A stretch of 64,000 bases of DNA from Palsa-504 sp963795795 (GCA_963795795.1 CAWCJS010000034.1:496001-560000); one strand, 5' to 3'. Counted from the first letter of the stretch, positions 50,201 to 58,718 are shown. The notes: generated from the letters alone by a model not told the origin. Numbers and translations: made by a program.

Positions 50201-53140
50201 GTGACGGTGGCTCAGACAACCCCCGGGCTGATCAACAGGGGTGATCTTCTCGCCGCCCTGGATCGCGCGGCGGCGGGGAAGGTGACGATCATCTCGGCTC
50301 CGGCCGGCAGCGGGAAGACGTCGCTGCTGCGCGCCTGGGCCGACCGTCAGGGGGAGCAACATCGGCTCGCCGTCGTGCAGGTGCAACGCGATCAGCAAGA
50401 CGCCCAGCAGTTCTGCCTGGCCCTGCTCGGAGCGGTTCGCCGGGCCACCGGGGCCTTCAGCGGCGCGGAACCGCAGCCGGCGACGCCCGAGTTCAACGCT
50501 CACGCGATGGCCGACAAGGTGCTCTCGGAGCTCGCCGAGGCTCCCGGTGACATCACCTTGGTCATTGATGATCTCCATGAGCTGACCTCGCCGGACGCGC
50601 TCGGTCAGCTCACGCGGTTGCTGACCAACCTTCCGCCGCATGCTCACGCGGTGCTGACTTCGCGTCGCGATGTCCCCCGCCTGCGGCTGCATCACCTGCG
50701 CCTGGCCGGCGAACTAACCGAGATCCGCGCGGCGGACCTGCGCTTCTCCGAACGCGAGACGTGCGAGCTGCTGGAGGCCTCGGGGGTGCCGTTGTCCGGG
50801 GCCGGGGTGGCGCTGCTGCACCAGCGGACCGAGGGGTGGGCCGCGGGCCTGCGGCTGGCGGCGATCTCGCTGGCGGGCCACCCGGACCCCGAGCGGTTCG
50901 TCGCGGAGTTTTCCGGAAGTGACCGGACGGTCGCGGAGTACCTGGTCGATGAGATGCTGGACCGCCAGCCGGCCGACATCCAGGACCTGCTGCTGCGCAC
51001 CTGCCTGCTCGACCGGGTGAACGGGGAACTGGCGGACCTGCTGACCGGCCGCCCCGGCTCGGAACGGATCCTGCTGGAACTCGAGGACGCGAACGCGTTC
51101 GTCGTATCCCTGGACCCCGAGCGGACCTGGTTCCGCTACCACCACCTGTTCGCTGATCTGCTGCGGCTGGAGCTGCGCCGCCGGATGCCTGAGGAAATGC
51201 CGGCGCTGCACCGGCGGGCCGCCGGGTGGTTCACCCAGCACGGCCAGGTCGTTGACGCGATACGCCACACCCAGGCGGCGGGCGACTGGCCAGGCGCGGC
51301 CCGGCTGCTCGCCGACCATACGTTCAGCCTGACCCTCGACGGGCAGGCGCAGACCATGCAGGCGCTGGTGCGGGCGTTCCCACCCGGCGCGGATCACCCC
51401 GAGCTGGCCCTGGTGCGCGCCGCGGGTGACCTGGTCCAGGGACGCCTCGACGAGGCGGCAGCCTACCTGGCCGTGGCCGAGGCGCACGTCGAGGCGGCGC
51501 CGCCGGATCGCCAGCGCCGCCTGCGGGTGGCCGTCGCGGCGCTGAAGCTGTCGCTGGCCAGGAGGCGCGGTCACCTGGCCGGCGTTCTGGACCAGGTCAG
51601 GTTCCTCGACTCCCCGGTCACCGGGCAGTCCGATGAGGACATCGCCCTGGGCAGCGACCTGCGGGCCGTCGCGCTGATGAACCTGGGGGCGGCCGAGGCG
51701 TGGTCGCTGGGGCTCCGCGACGCCGAACGTCACTTGCAGGAGGGCGCTGACCTGGCCCGGGAAATCGGCCGGCCCTACCTGGAGGTCGGCTGCCTGGCCC
51801 AGCTCGGGTTCGCGTCGAAGATCGACCCGTTCGCCACCACCCAGCGGCGCTGCCGCGAGGCGATCGCCCTCGCTGAGCGGTACGGTTGGGGCGCTGAGCC
51901 CGTGATCGCGCCCGCGCTGGTCACGCTGGCCGGCACGATGGTCTGGACGGGTGAATTTGACGAGGCCGAGCGGTGGCTGCAGCGCACCGCGCAGGCCCTG
52001 CAAACAGACACCGGGCCCGAGATCCGGCTACTGATGCACCACACGACCGGGATCCTGCACGCCTGCCGCGGCCGCCACGATGAGGCGCTCGAGGAGTTCA
52101 GCGCGGCCGACCGCCTCCGATCGCAGCTGGAAGGCTCGCACGCGATAGCGAATCAGGTGACCGGCTGGCTGCTGGCCAGCCAAGCCCGCGCCGGGATGCC
52201 CGGCGAGGCCCTCGCCGCTCTGGCGGCGCTTGGTGACGAGAGGGCCAGCTCAGGGGAAATCCGCAATGCCCGCGCGGTGATCTGCCTCGCCGAAGGCGAA
52301 CCGGCCGGAGCCCTCGGCGCGGTCCGAGAGGTCCTGGACGGTACCGCACCGGTCATCGGTTACGTCACCCTCGTTGAGGCTCACCTGCTAGCCGGGCTGG
52401 CCCACCGCGAGCTCGGTGACCAGCGCGCAGCGAGCCAGGCCGTCGAAGCCGCCCTCGGCCTCGCCGAGCAGGACCGGCTGGTCCTGCCGTTCGCGATAAC
52501 GGGCTCACGGGAGCTGCTTGAGACCCTGCCCCGGCACGAGACAGCGCACGCCGCGCTGCTCGCCGACCTCCTTGACGTGCTGCGCGGCTCATCCCGGCCG
52601 GTCAAGGACGGGTCCTCATCGCCGCCGGCGGAGGAGCTCAGCCCGGGCGAGCTGCGGGTGCTGCGGTTCCTCCCGACGAACCTGTCCCGGCCGGAGATCG
52701 CCGGCGAACTGTCGGTCTCGGTGAACACGGTCAACACTCACGTGCGCAGTATCTACGCCAAGCTCCAGGTCCGGGATCGGTCCTCGGCCGTGCAGCGCGC
52801 CCGAGAGCTACGGCTGCTCTCGGCCGGCCTTCACGCGTTAGCGTCACCACGGCGGTCACCTGATCCTGGTGATGCGGGATCACCTGCCCGCCTTCGACCA
52901 TGGCGTAATGGACCCGGCACCTGCCCTGTACACGATCCGGATCAGGGGCCACCTGGGCGCGACGCTGCTGTCGGCGTTCCCGGCGCTGGCGTCGCGCGAG
53001 CACGGCGCTTGTACGGTGCTCACCGGCCTGCTGGATCGGTCGGCGCTCTACGGCGTGCTGGCCGAGATCGAGGCGCTCGGCCTGGATCTGCTCGAGGTCA
53101 ACCAGGTCAGGCCGGACCGCGAATCACCAGAATCTGGTGA
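50201..53140 (+). CDS. LAL-type (MalT-like) LuxR-family regulator, copy 2, with read-through C-terminal extension
   Basis: Residues 1-~880 align throughout with LAL1: SAPAGSGKTSLLRAW (Walker A), LVIDDLHEL, RTEGWAAGLRLAA, a TPR-like sensor, and an HTH beginning SPGELRVLRFLPTNLSRPEI with VNTVNTHVRSIYAKL. LAL1 stops shortly after LRLLSAG. Here that stop (TAG at 52839) is out of frame, and translation continues ~100 Arg/Pro/Gly-rich residues to 53140 across the operator and small gene. The tail is thus an out-of-frame reading of another gene and not a domain. GTG at 50201 corresponds to the LAL1 start. Confidence 0.92.
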   Translation: MTVAQTTPGLINRGDLLAALDRAAAGKVTIISAPAGSGKTSLLRAWADRQGEQHRLAVVQVQRDQQDAQQFCLALLGAVRRATGAFSGAEPQPATPEFNAHAMADKVLSELAEAPGDITLVIDDLHELTSPDALGQLTRLLTNLPPHAHAVLTSRRDVPRLRLHHLRLAGELTEIRAADLRFSERETCELLEASGVPLSGAGVALLHQRTEGWAAGLRLAAISLAGHPDPERFVAEFSGSDRTVAEYLVDEMLDRQPADIQDLLLRTCLLDRVNGELADLLTGRPGSERILLELEDANAFVVSLDPERTWFRYHHLFADLLRLELRRRMPEEMPALHRRAAGWFTQHGQVVDAIRHTQAAGDWPGAARLLADHTFSLTLDGQAQTMQALVRAFPPGADHPELALVRAAGDLVQGRLDEAAAYLAVAEAHVEAAPPDRQRRLRVAVAALKLSLARRRGHLAGVLDQVRFLDSPVTGQSDEDIALGSDLRAVALMNLGAAEAWSLGLRDAERHLQEGADLAREIGRPYLEVGCLAQLGFASKIDPFATTQRRCREAIALAERYGWGAEPVIAPALVTLAGTMVWTGEFDEAERWLQRTAQALQTDTGPEIRLLMHHTTGILHACRGRHDEALEEFSAADRLRSQLEGSHAIANQVTGWLLASQARAGMPGEALAALAALGDERASSGEIRNARAVICLAEGEPAGALGAVREVLDGTAPVIGYVTLVEAHLLAGLAHRELGDQRAASQAVEAALGLAEQDRLVLPFAITGSRELLETLPRHETAHAALLADLLDVLRGSSRPVKDGSSSPPAEELSPGELRVLRFLPTNLSRPEIAGELSVSVNTVNTHVRSIYAKLQVRDRSSAVQRARELRLLSAGLHALASPRRSPDPGDAGSPARLRPWRNGPGTCPVHDPDQGPPGRDAAVGVPGAGVARARRLYGAHRPAGSVGALRRAGRDRGARPGSARGQPGQAGPRITRIW
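52856..52884 (+). promoter_or_regulatory. LAL-regulon operator before small protein copy 2
   Basis: TCACC-N7-GGTGA-N7-TCACC, exact. It lies at the end of the LAL2 coding region and 23 bases before the ATG at 52908, mirroring the LAL1 locus. Confidence 0.75.
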
Positions 53141-53156
53141 CCGCCGCTCACCGTAA
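52908..53156 (+). CDS. LAL-associated small protein, copy 2
   Basis: 82 residues. It is very similar to copy 1: MDPAPALYTIRIRGHLGATL, AFPAL, TVLTGLLDRSALYGVLAEIE and ALGLDLLEV. The final dozen residues (RESPESGDRRSP) are encoded by the operator of the next gene, so the tail is probably unimportant. The start is supported by the 23-base distance to the operator. It overlaps LAL2's extended frame in a different frame. The function is unknown. Confidence 0.8.
   Translation: MDPAPALYTIRIRGHLGATLLSAFPALASREHGACTVLTGLLDRSALYGVLAEIEALGLDLLEVNQVRPDRESPESGDRRSP
53124..53152 (+). promoter_or_regulatory. LAL-regulon operator inside the 3' end of small protein copy 2
   Basis: TCACC-N7-GGTGA-N7-TCACC, exact. 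It overlaps the last codons of the small protein gene and lies 57 bases before the ATG of the isochorismatase-like gene at 53210. Confidence 0.72.
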
Positions 53157-53209
53157 TGGCCGCTAGCTTCGGGACACCCGGTCCCTGCTACGAGAAGGTG
53201 CGGCTCCCA

Positions 53210-53827
53210 ATGACCAGTGCCCCGGTACGCGACCCGCTCGCCGACCATCTCCTCACGCCCGAGAACGCGGCGTTCCTCATCATCGACTACCAGCCCTCCC
53301 AGCTGGCCGGGATCCACTCGATGGATCGCGCGCTCCTGGTCAAGAACGCCGTCTCGACCGTCAGGACGATCAAGACCTTCGCCGTCCCGGTCGTGCACTC
53401 GACTATCAACGTCGCCACCGGCCGGGGAAAGCCGACCCTCCCCGAACTCGCCAGCCTGCTGGAAGACGACAAGCCGCTCGACCGGACCTCGACCAACGCC
53501 TGGGAGGACATCGAATTCGTTCAGGCCGTCCACGCCACCGGCCGCCGCAAGCTCATCATCTGCGCGCTATGGACCGAAATCTGCATGGCCTTTGCCGCCC
53601 TGGATGCGCTGCGCGAAGGATACGAGGTCTATCCCGTCGTCGACGCCATCGGCGGCACCTCGCCCGAAGCGCACCGCGCGGGCCTTGACCGCGTGATCCA
53701 GGCCGGCGGGCAGCCGATCAGCTGGATCTCGCTCGCCGTCGAACTGCAGCGCGACTGGGCCCGCCAGGACACGGTCGCAGCGGTCATCGAGATCGCCCTC
53801 ACCGACCGCCTCTTGAAGGAGGAGTAG
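53210..53827 (+). CDS. Isochorismatase-like cysteine hydrolase (YcaC type)
   Basis: 205 residues. Asp of the triad is in AAFLIIDYQPSQLAGI, and the nucleophilic Cys is in LIICALWTEICMAFAALDAL. The following AIGGTSPEAHRAGLDRVIQAGGQPISW is the YcaC-like region that positions the cis-peptide and substrate. The substrate is unknown; YcaC relatives act on small amides. ATG at 53210 has AGAAGG upstream; the ATG at 53156 is only three bases from the operator and was rejected. It is controlled by the LAL operator at 53124. Confidence 0.91.
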   Translation: MTSAPVRDPLADHLLTPENAAFLIIDYQPSQLAGIHSMDRALLVKNAVSTVRTIKTFAVPVVHSTINVATGRGKPTLPELASLLEDDKPLDRTSTNAWEDIEFVQAVHATGRRKLIICALWTEICMAFAALDALREGYEVYPVVDAIGGTSPEAHRAGLDRVIQAGGQPISWISLAVELQRDWARQDTVAAVIEIALTDRLLKEE

Positions 53828-53889
53828 CGCTCCCGTGGCCGCCGCGCCCGCGCCTCGGGCACCGGAGCGCTTGAACCACATCACGAAAG

Positions 53890-54102
53890 GTGGACCAGCA
53901 TGACCACATGGCCGTTCAAGACAGCGGGATCAGTGTTCCCATTCAGGTCTCCGAAGACTTCGATAAGCCGGACTATTCCCTGACCGACTACGCCGGGAAG
54001 TGGACCACCCCGTACGGCTTGGGGGAGATGGCGGTAAACGACACCTGCAATTTCAGCCGGCGGACGCCTGCGCATGCGCCGGTGCCGTTCCACGACCGCT
54101 GA
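53890..54102 (+). CDS. Small or truncated protein of unknown family
   Basis: A 70-codon frame from GTG reads VPIQVSEDFDKPDYSLTDYA then KWTTPYGLGEMAVNDTCNFS, which looks protein-like, and then becomes nondescript (RRTPAHAPVPFHDR). The leader CACGAAAGGTGGACCAGC places an ATG at 53900 in a different frame that stops after 27 codons. So either the start is at 53890/53908 or there is a frameshift near the start. It is probably the front part of a larger lost gene. I do not recognise the family. Confidence 0.4.
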   Translation: MDQHDHMAVQDSGISVPIQVSEDFDKPDYSLTDYAGKWTTPYGLGEMAVNDTCNFSRRTPAHAPVPFHDR

Positions 54103-54175
54103 CGATCCCGGGGAGCACCCGACCCGAGAGCCCGTCCGGGATCATGACTGCGCTCGCCGCGGCGCTAGGCGGCGG

Positions 54176-54721
54176 TCATGGGGTCAGCGCGGCCAGCAGG
54201 GTGGGCGGGTCGTAGCCGCCGCGGTACACGACCCCGTCGATGAACAGCGTGGGAGTGCCCAGCACCTGACCGGAGGCCAGGCCACTGGCGACGTCGCGAC
54301 GGATCCGCTCCAGCACGGCCGTGCTGGCCCGGTCGGTGTCGAACCGCTCCACGACAAGACCCATCTGGGCGGCGTACCGCACCAGGTCGCTGTCGGCGAG
54401 CTCCTTCTGCCGCCGAAACAGCAGCTCGTGCATGTCCCAGAACCTGCCCTGCCGGGCGGCGGCCTCTGCCGCGGCGGCCGCGGCCATGGCGTGGGGGTGG
54501 ATCTGGGTCAGCGGGAAGTGCCGGAACGCGAACCGCACGTTCCGGCCGAGCTGCTGTTCGACCTGCTGGATGGCGCGGAACGCCTGCCGCGAGTAGGGGC
54601 ACTCGTAGTCGCCGTATTCGATGATCAGGCGGCCGGCCCGCGAGCCGCGGACGTGATCGATCGCCTCATCTAGGGGCGCCAACGCCGGCTGGCGCTCGTC
54701 TTGCGTCGCGTTCAGGGTCAT
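54176..54721 (-). CDS. DsbA-family thioredoxin-fold protein
   Basis: 181 residues. The active-site region is IIEYGDYECPYSRQAFRAI, with CPYS in place of CxxC, so only one cysteine remains. The helical insertion is HPHAMAAAAAAEAAARQGRFWDMHELLFRRQ, and the cis-Pro loop is GTPTLFIDGVVYRGGYD. There is no signal peptide, so it acts in the cytosol, perhaps as a monothiol reductase or glutathione/mycothiol-linked enzyme. ATG at 54721 has AGGAG eight bases upstream. A LAL operator is 67 bases upstream. Confidence 0.91.
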   Translation of the reverse strand: MTLNATQDERQPALAPLDEAIDHVRGSRAGRLIIEYGDYECPYSRQAFRAIQQVEQQLGRNVRFAFRHFPLTQIHPHAMAAAAAAEAAARQGRFWDMHELLFRRQKELADSDLVRYAAQMGLVVERFDTDRASTAVLERIRRDVASGLASGQVLGTPTLFIDGVVYRGGYDPPTLLAALTP

Positions 54722-54788
54722 GGGTCGGCTCCTGGTGGACCTCAGGAATCGCCGGCTAACCGGCTGGATCAAAGCTACCCACGACCAG

Positions 54789-54817
54789 GGTGAGCGGCCG
54801 TCACCTGCTTCTGGTGA
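54789..54817 (-). promoter_or_regulatory. LAL-regulon operator before the DsbA-like gene
   Basis: On the minus strand TCACC-N7-GGTGA-N7-TCACC, exact. It lies between the dehydrogenase stop at 54843 and the DsbA-like start at 54721, giving the latter its own promoter. Confidence 0.72.
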
Positions 54818-54842
54818 TTCGCGAGCCAACCAGCGCGGCGGT

Positions 54843-55766
54843 TCAGGTGGTGGCGTAGATGGCGGCCAGGTCCTCGTCGGCGTGCCCGCTGGCGGCGGCG
54901 TACCGCCAGCGGGGCAGCAGGGCGGAGGTAAGGGTGAGCTCGGCGCCGCTGGCCTGGGCCGCCTGGGCCGCGAGGTCGGCGTCCTTGAGCGCGTGCTTGA
55001 GCGCGAACGCCGGGGCGAAGTCGCCGGCCAGCATGGCACGGGCCTTCTGCACCGCGTACGGCGATCCGAGCGGGGTCTCCTCCAGCAGGTCGACGATCCC
55101 GGCGGGGTCCAGGCCGAGCTGGCGGGCGAAGGCCAGGGTTTCCGCGGTGGTTTCGGCCAGGTCGGCGAGCCAGTTGTTGAGCACCAGCTTGGCCCGCGTC
55201 CCGTTACCGGCCGGGCCCAGCCAGGCGGTGGCCCGGCCGAGCGCGGCGAACACAGGGGCCACGGTCTCCCGCAGCCACGACGGGCCGCTGGCCAGGATGG
55301 TCAACTCACCGGCCCGGGCCGGGCCTTGGCTCCCGGAGACGGGGGCGTCGAAGAAACTCACCCCGTGCCGGGCGGCGGTGTTGGCGAAGCGTTCGGTCCA
55401 GTCCAGCCCGACGGTGGCCATCTGCACCCAGATCAGGCCGGGGCCCGCGGCCAGCAGCCCGTCCGGTCCCGTCCACACCTGCTCGGTGGCGGGCCCGTCG
55501 GCCAGCATCGTGATGAGGATCCCGGCCCCCTTGACGGCTTCCGCCGGGCTGGCCGCCACGGTCGCGCCGTCCTTGACGAGGGCGGCGGCGTGAGCGGGGG
55601 TGCGGTCCCACGCCCGCACCCGGAAGCCGGCGCGGGCCAGGTTGGCGGCCATCGGGCCGCCCATCCGCCCGGTGCCCAGGAACGCGATGACCGGTGTGGC
55701 GGCCGGTTGGCCCTGGTCGGGGCGGGGTGGGGTGATCTGCTGTGCGGCGATGTCGGTCATGGTCAC
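54843..55766 (-). CDS. NAD(P)-dependent 6PGDH/3-hydroxyisobutyrate-dehydrogenase-like oxidoreductase
   Basis: About 307 residues. The cofactor motif is IAFLGTGRMGGPMAANLARAG (split at the loop) with a basic RAWDRTPAH after strand two (NADP-leaning). The family segment is FFDAPVSGSQGPARAGELTI, and the catalytic Lys region is GNGTRAKLVLNNWLADLAET. The all-alpha C-terminal domain includes FALKHALKDADLA. It belongs to beta-hydroxyacid dehydrogenases or imine reductases. GTG at 55766 follows AAGGA by five bases; ATG two codons later is possible. It is preceded by a 28-bp operator. Confidence 0.91.
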   Translation of the reverse strand: MTMTDIAAQQITPPRPDQGQPAATPVIAFLGTGRMGGPMAANLARAGFRVRAWDRTPAHAAALVKDGATVAASPAEAVKGAGILITMLADGPATEQVWTGPDGLLAAGPGLIWVQMATVGLDWTERFANTAARHGVSFFDAPVSGSQGPARAGELTILASGPSWLRETVAPVFAALGRATAWLGPAGNGTRAKLVLNNWLADLAETTAETLAFARQLGLDPAGIVDLLEETPLGSPYAVQKARAMLAGDFAPAFALKHALKDADLAAQAAQASGAELTLTSALLPRWRYAAASGHADEDLAAIYATT

Positions 55767-55849
55767 GCCATTCCTTTCGGGGTGGGGCCGCCGACCGGAA
55801 CGTCGGCAGCCACTTGGCTTCACACGCCACACAGCCTCGCCCTGGCCAG

Positions 55850-55877
55850 GGTGAGCGGGCGTCACACGGCCGGGTGA
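55850..55877 (-). promoter_or_regulatory. LAL-regulon operator, 28-bp subtype
   Basis: On the minus strand TCACC-N6-TGTGA-N7-TCACC. It lies 83 bases before the 6PGDH-like start and 25 bases after the LAL3 stop. The shorter first spacer and TGTGA middle half are shared only with the site at 58667. Confidence 0.65.
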
Positions 55878-55902
55878 ATCTTCAGCGGGAGCTCGGACCT
55901 GA

Positions 55903-58594
55903 TCAGGGCCTGCGCGGCGGAGGGGCGAGCAGGCCGAGGGCGCGGGCCTGCTCGACGGCCTCGTGTCGGCGGTGCGCGCCGAGCTTGTCGTACAGGTGCC
56001 GCATGTGGGTCTTGACGGTGTTCACCGACAGGTAGAGCTGGTCGGCAATCTCGGGTGCGGAGAGCTTGGTGGGCAGGTACCGCAGCACGCGTATCTCCCC
56101 CTGGCTGAGCGGTTCGCGCAGGCCCTGCCCCCGGCCCGCCTCCGGTCCGGACGGTGCGGCGGGCTCCCGGCCGGCCAGCAGGTTCAGGACGGCGGAGATC
56201 AGGGTGCCGTGCGCGGTGCCCGTCCGGCGGTGGCGGTCGAGCAGCCCAGGCGCGGGGTCGAGGAGGAACGGGAAGAGCAGACCTTCCGGCTTGGCGAGCT
56301 GAAGCGCGCGCTCCAGGGCGCGCCGCGCGGCGCCCGTATCACCGAGCGCGTCGCGGGCGGTCGCCTCCAGCAGCCACGCCTGAACGTCCCAGAGATGGGC
56401 GTTCGGCAGGGGCACGGAGCCGTCGATTACCGGGGCGAGCGCGATCGTCGCGGCCTCCGGATCGTCCTGGGCGATCCGGAGCACCGCCACGGCGTTGCGC
56501 ATCTGACCGCTGTCGCGCTCCGGCTCGCTCATCTCGGCGATCACCTGCTCGACGCGCAGGGTCTGGCCCAGCCGCACGAGCGTTTGCAGCTCGTGCGATC
56601 GCAGCCGCCTGGCCAGCGCGTGCTCGGTAACCAGCAGCCCGGCCAGGCGCTCGGCCGCCCGGAACGCGGCCAGCGCGGCCTCGGGACGGCCGGTCACCGC
56701 CGCCAGCAGCCCGCGAGCGTACCGCAGCCGCATCGCGGCCGCCGGCTCAGCCTCGTCGGCCACGGTGCGCTCGGCCTGCTCGAGCGACTGCTCCCCCTCC
56801 TCGAGCCGTCCCATGGCGATCATCGCCATGCCGAGCGCTATGTGAGCGACCCCGGCGACCGGCTCCTGCGCCCAGCCGTGCCGTCCGGCCAGCTCGATCG
56901 CCTCCCTGCTCCGCTGCGCCCCCAGCGGGAAGGACCGCCAGCTCAGCAGCTGCGCCCAGTGGACCAGGCCGGTGACCTCCAGGTAGGGCCGCCCGATCCG
57001 GCGCGCGAGGGCGACGCCCTGCTCTAGGTGGCGGTCGGCCTCGTCGAAGCCGGCCGTCCACAGCTCGGCGATGCCGAGGTTGATCAGCGCCAGCGCCCGC
57101 AGGTCGTCGCCCACCCCGAACCGGGCCGGGTCGGCCTCCCCGACCGGGGCCAGCAGCTGCTGCGCCTGTTCGGCGACGGCCGGAAGGTCGCCGCGGTGAC
57201 GGGAGAACTGCAAGCGCACGACGGATAGGGCCACCTGCGAGCGCGCGCGCCGGTCCGCCGGCACCGATTCCAGTCCCCGGATGGCCAGGGTCAGGTACCG
57301 TTCGGCTTCCGCGACCGATCCCCGGGCCAGCTCGTGCCCGGCCATCCGCGCGGCCAGCTCCGTATCCCCGGCGATCACGCCGGCCGGGGAACCGGGCCAG
57401 GAGCTCGTGCGCGGTGGCGCCCAGGCCGTTGAGCCCGAGGCCGACCCAGTGATCCGCCAGCACGCGGGCAGCCAGGGCCCAGTCCTCCGCCGCCTGCGCG
57501 TGGCGGACCGCCTCGACCGGGTACCCGTGCCGCGCGTACCACCCGGCGGCCGCGGTGTGCAGCGCAGGCAGGTCGGCCGGCGCGCTGCCCCGCAGTTCCA
57601 GCTGCAGGAGGTCGGCGAACAGCTGGTGGTAGCGGAACCAGGACCGCCCGGCGTCCAGCGCGAACACGAACGCGCCAGCCTGCGCGAGCTCCTGCAGGAC
57701 CCGCTCCCCGCCCGAGCCCCCGGTCAGCAGGTCGGCCAGCTCACCGTTCACCCGGTCCAGCACCGAGGTTCGCAGCAGCAGGCGGCGGACCGGCTCGGGC
57801 TGGCGGTCGAGCACCTCGGCCAGCAGGTATTCCGCCACCGTCCGCTCGCTCCCGGAGAACTCGGCCGCGAACCGGTCAGGATCCGGGTGCCCGGCCAGTG
57901 ACAGCGCGGCCAGCCGCAGCCCCGCCGCCCAGCCCTCGGTCCGCTCGTACAGCAACCCGAGCGCCGAACCGGACAGAGGTGTCCCGGCCGCCTCGAACAG
58001 CGCCCGCGCCTCATCGAGGGTGAAGCGCAGATCGCCCGCGCGGATCTCGGTGAGCTCCCCCTCCAGCCGCAGCCGGTGCAGCCCCAGCCGCAGATCGTGG
58101 CGGGTGGCGAGCACGAACCGGAGCCCCGCGGGCGCGCGCATGAGCAGCAGTTCCAGCTGGCGCACCGCCTCGGGCGAGCGCAGCTCGTGTACGTCGTCGA
58201 TGACCAGCCAGACCCGGTCCCCGAGCTCGCCGAGGTCGGTCAGCAGCCGCTCGACGACCGCCCAGCCGTCCAGGTCGGGAGCCGCCGTCAGGGGCCGCAC
58301 CAGCCGTGACCCGGCGGCCGTGCCCCGCAGCGCGCCGAACACCGACAGCCAGAACCGCTGCGGGTCGCGCTCCTCGCCGTCGACCGCCACCCACGCGGAA
58401 CGATCGGCCAGGTCGCGCTCGCCGATCCAGGAGCGCAGCAGGAGCGTCTTGCCGCTTCCGGCGGGCGCGGACACCTCGGTCACTCGCCCCGCCCCGCCGA
58501 GCAGGTCGAACAGCGCGGACCGGGAGACGACGCCGTCCCGGGTGGCCAGCGCAGCCGGAGGGCCGACGGCCCCGGACTGGTTCGCAGGCCCCAC
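55903..58594 (-). pseudogene. LAL-type LuxR-family regulator, copy 3, single-base frameshift
   Basis: The front (GTG 58594 to ~57385) has Walker A SAPAGSGKTLL, VWLVIDDVHEL, RTEGWAAGLRLAA, WFRYHQLFADLLQLEL and ends ...AHELLARFPG. The back, in another frame from ~57380, starts VIAGDTELAARMAGHELARG and continues through the TPR sensor to the HTH (SQGEIRVLRYLPTKLSAPEI, SVNTVKTHMRHLYDKLG). The break falls in a CCCC run. Joined, the protein has ~890 residues. It is more distant from LAL1/LAL2 than they are from each other. Duplicated GAGGAGGG sites lie before the GTG. Confidence 0.88.
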
Positions 58595-58597
58595 GGC

Positions 58598-58639
58598 GCC
58601 CTCCTCGACAGGCTCCGCGCCCTCCTCGACAGGCTCCGC
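58598..58639. repeat. 21-bp tandem repeat duplicating the LAL3 ribosome binding site
   Basis: Two exact 21-bp units, 58598-58618 and 58619-58639. On the minus strand each contains GAGGAGGG, so LAL3 has two consecutive Shine-Dalgarno copies, the nearer one about four bases before the GTG. A TAA in frame just upstream excludes translation through the repeat. Confidence 0.8.
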
Positions 58640-58666
58640 CCCTTACCTTACTTCTCCGCGTCCGGA

Positions 58667-58694
58667 TCACCCGGCCGTGTGACGCCGGCTCACC
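58667..58694 (+). promoter_or_regulatory. LAL-regulon operator, 28-bp subtype
   Basis: TCACC-N6-TGTGA-N7-TCACC, exact, 24 bases before the ATG at 58719. It is in the divergent region between LAL3 and the small membrane protein/VIT1 operon. Confidence 0.68.
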
Positions 58695-58718
58695 CCTTCG
58701 GCCGTGAGGCTGAGGCAC

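Noticed and set aside
58598..58639. The 21-bp repeat as coding AEPVEEG repeats of LAL3
   Set aside because: A TAA in the same frame lies just upstream and no start codon occurs within the repeat.
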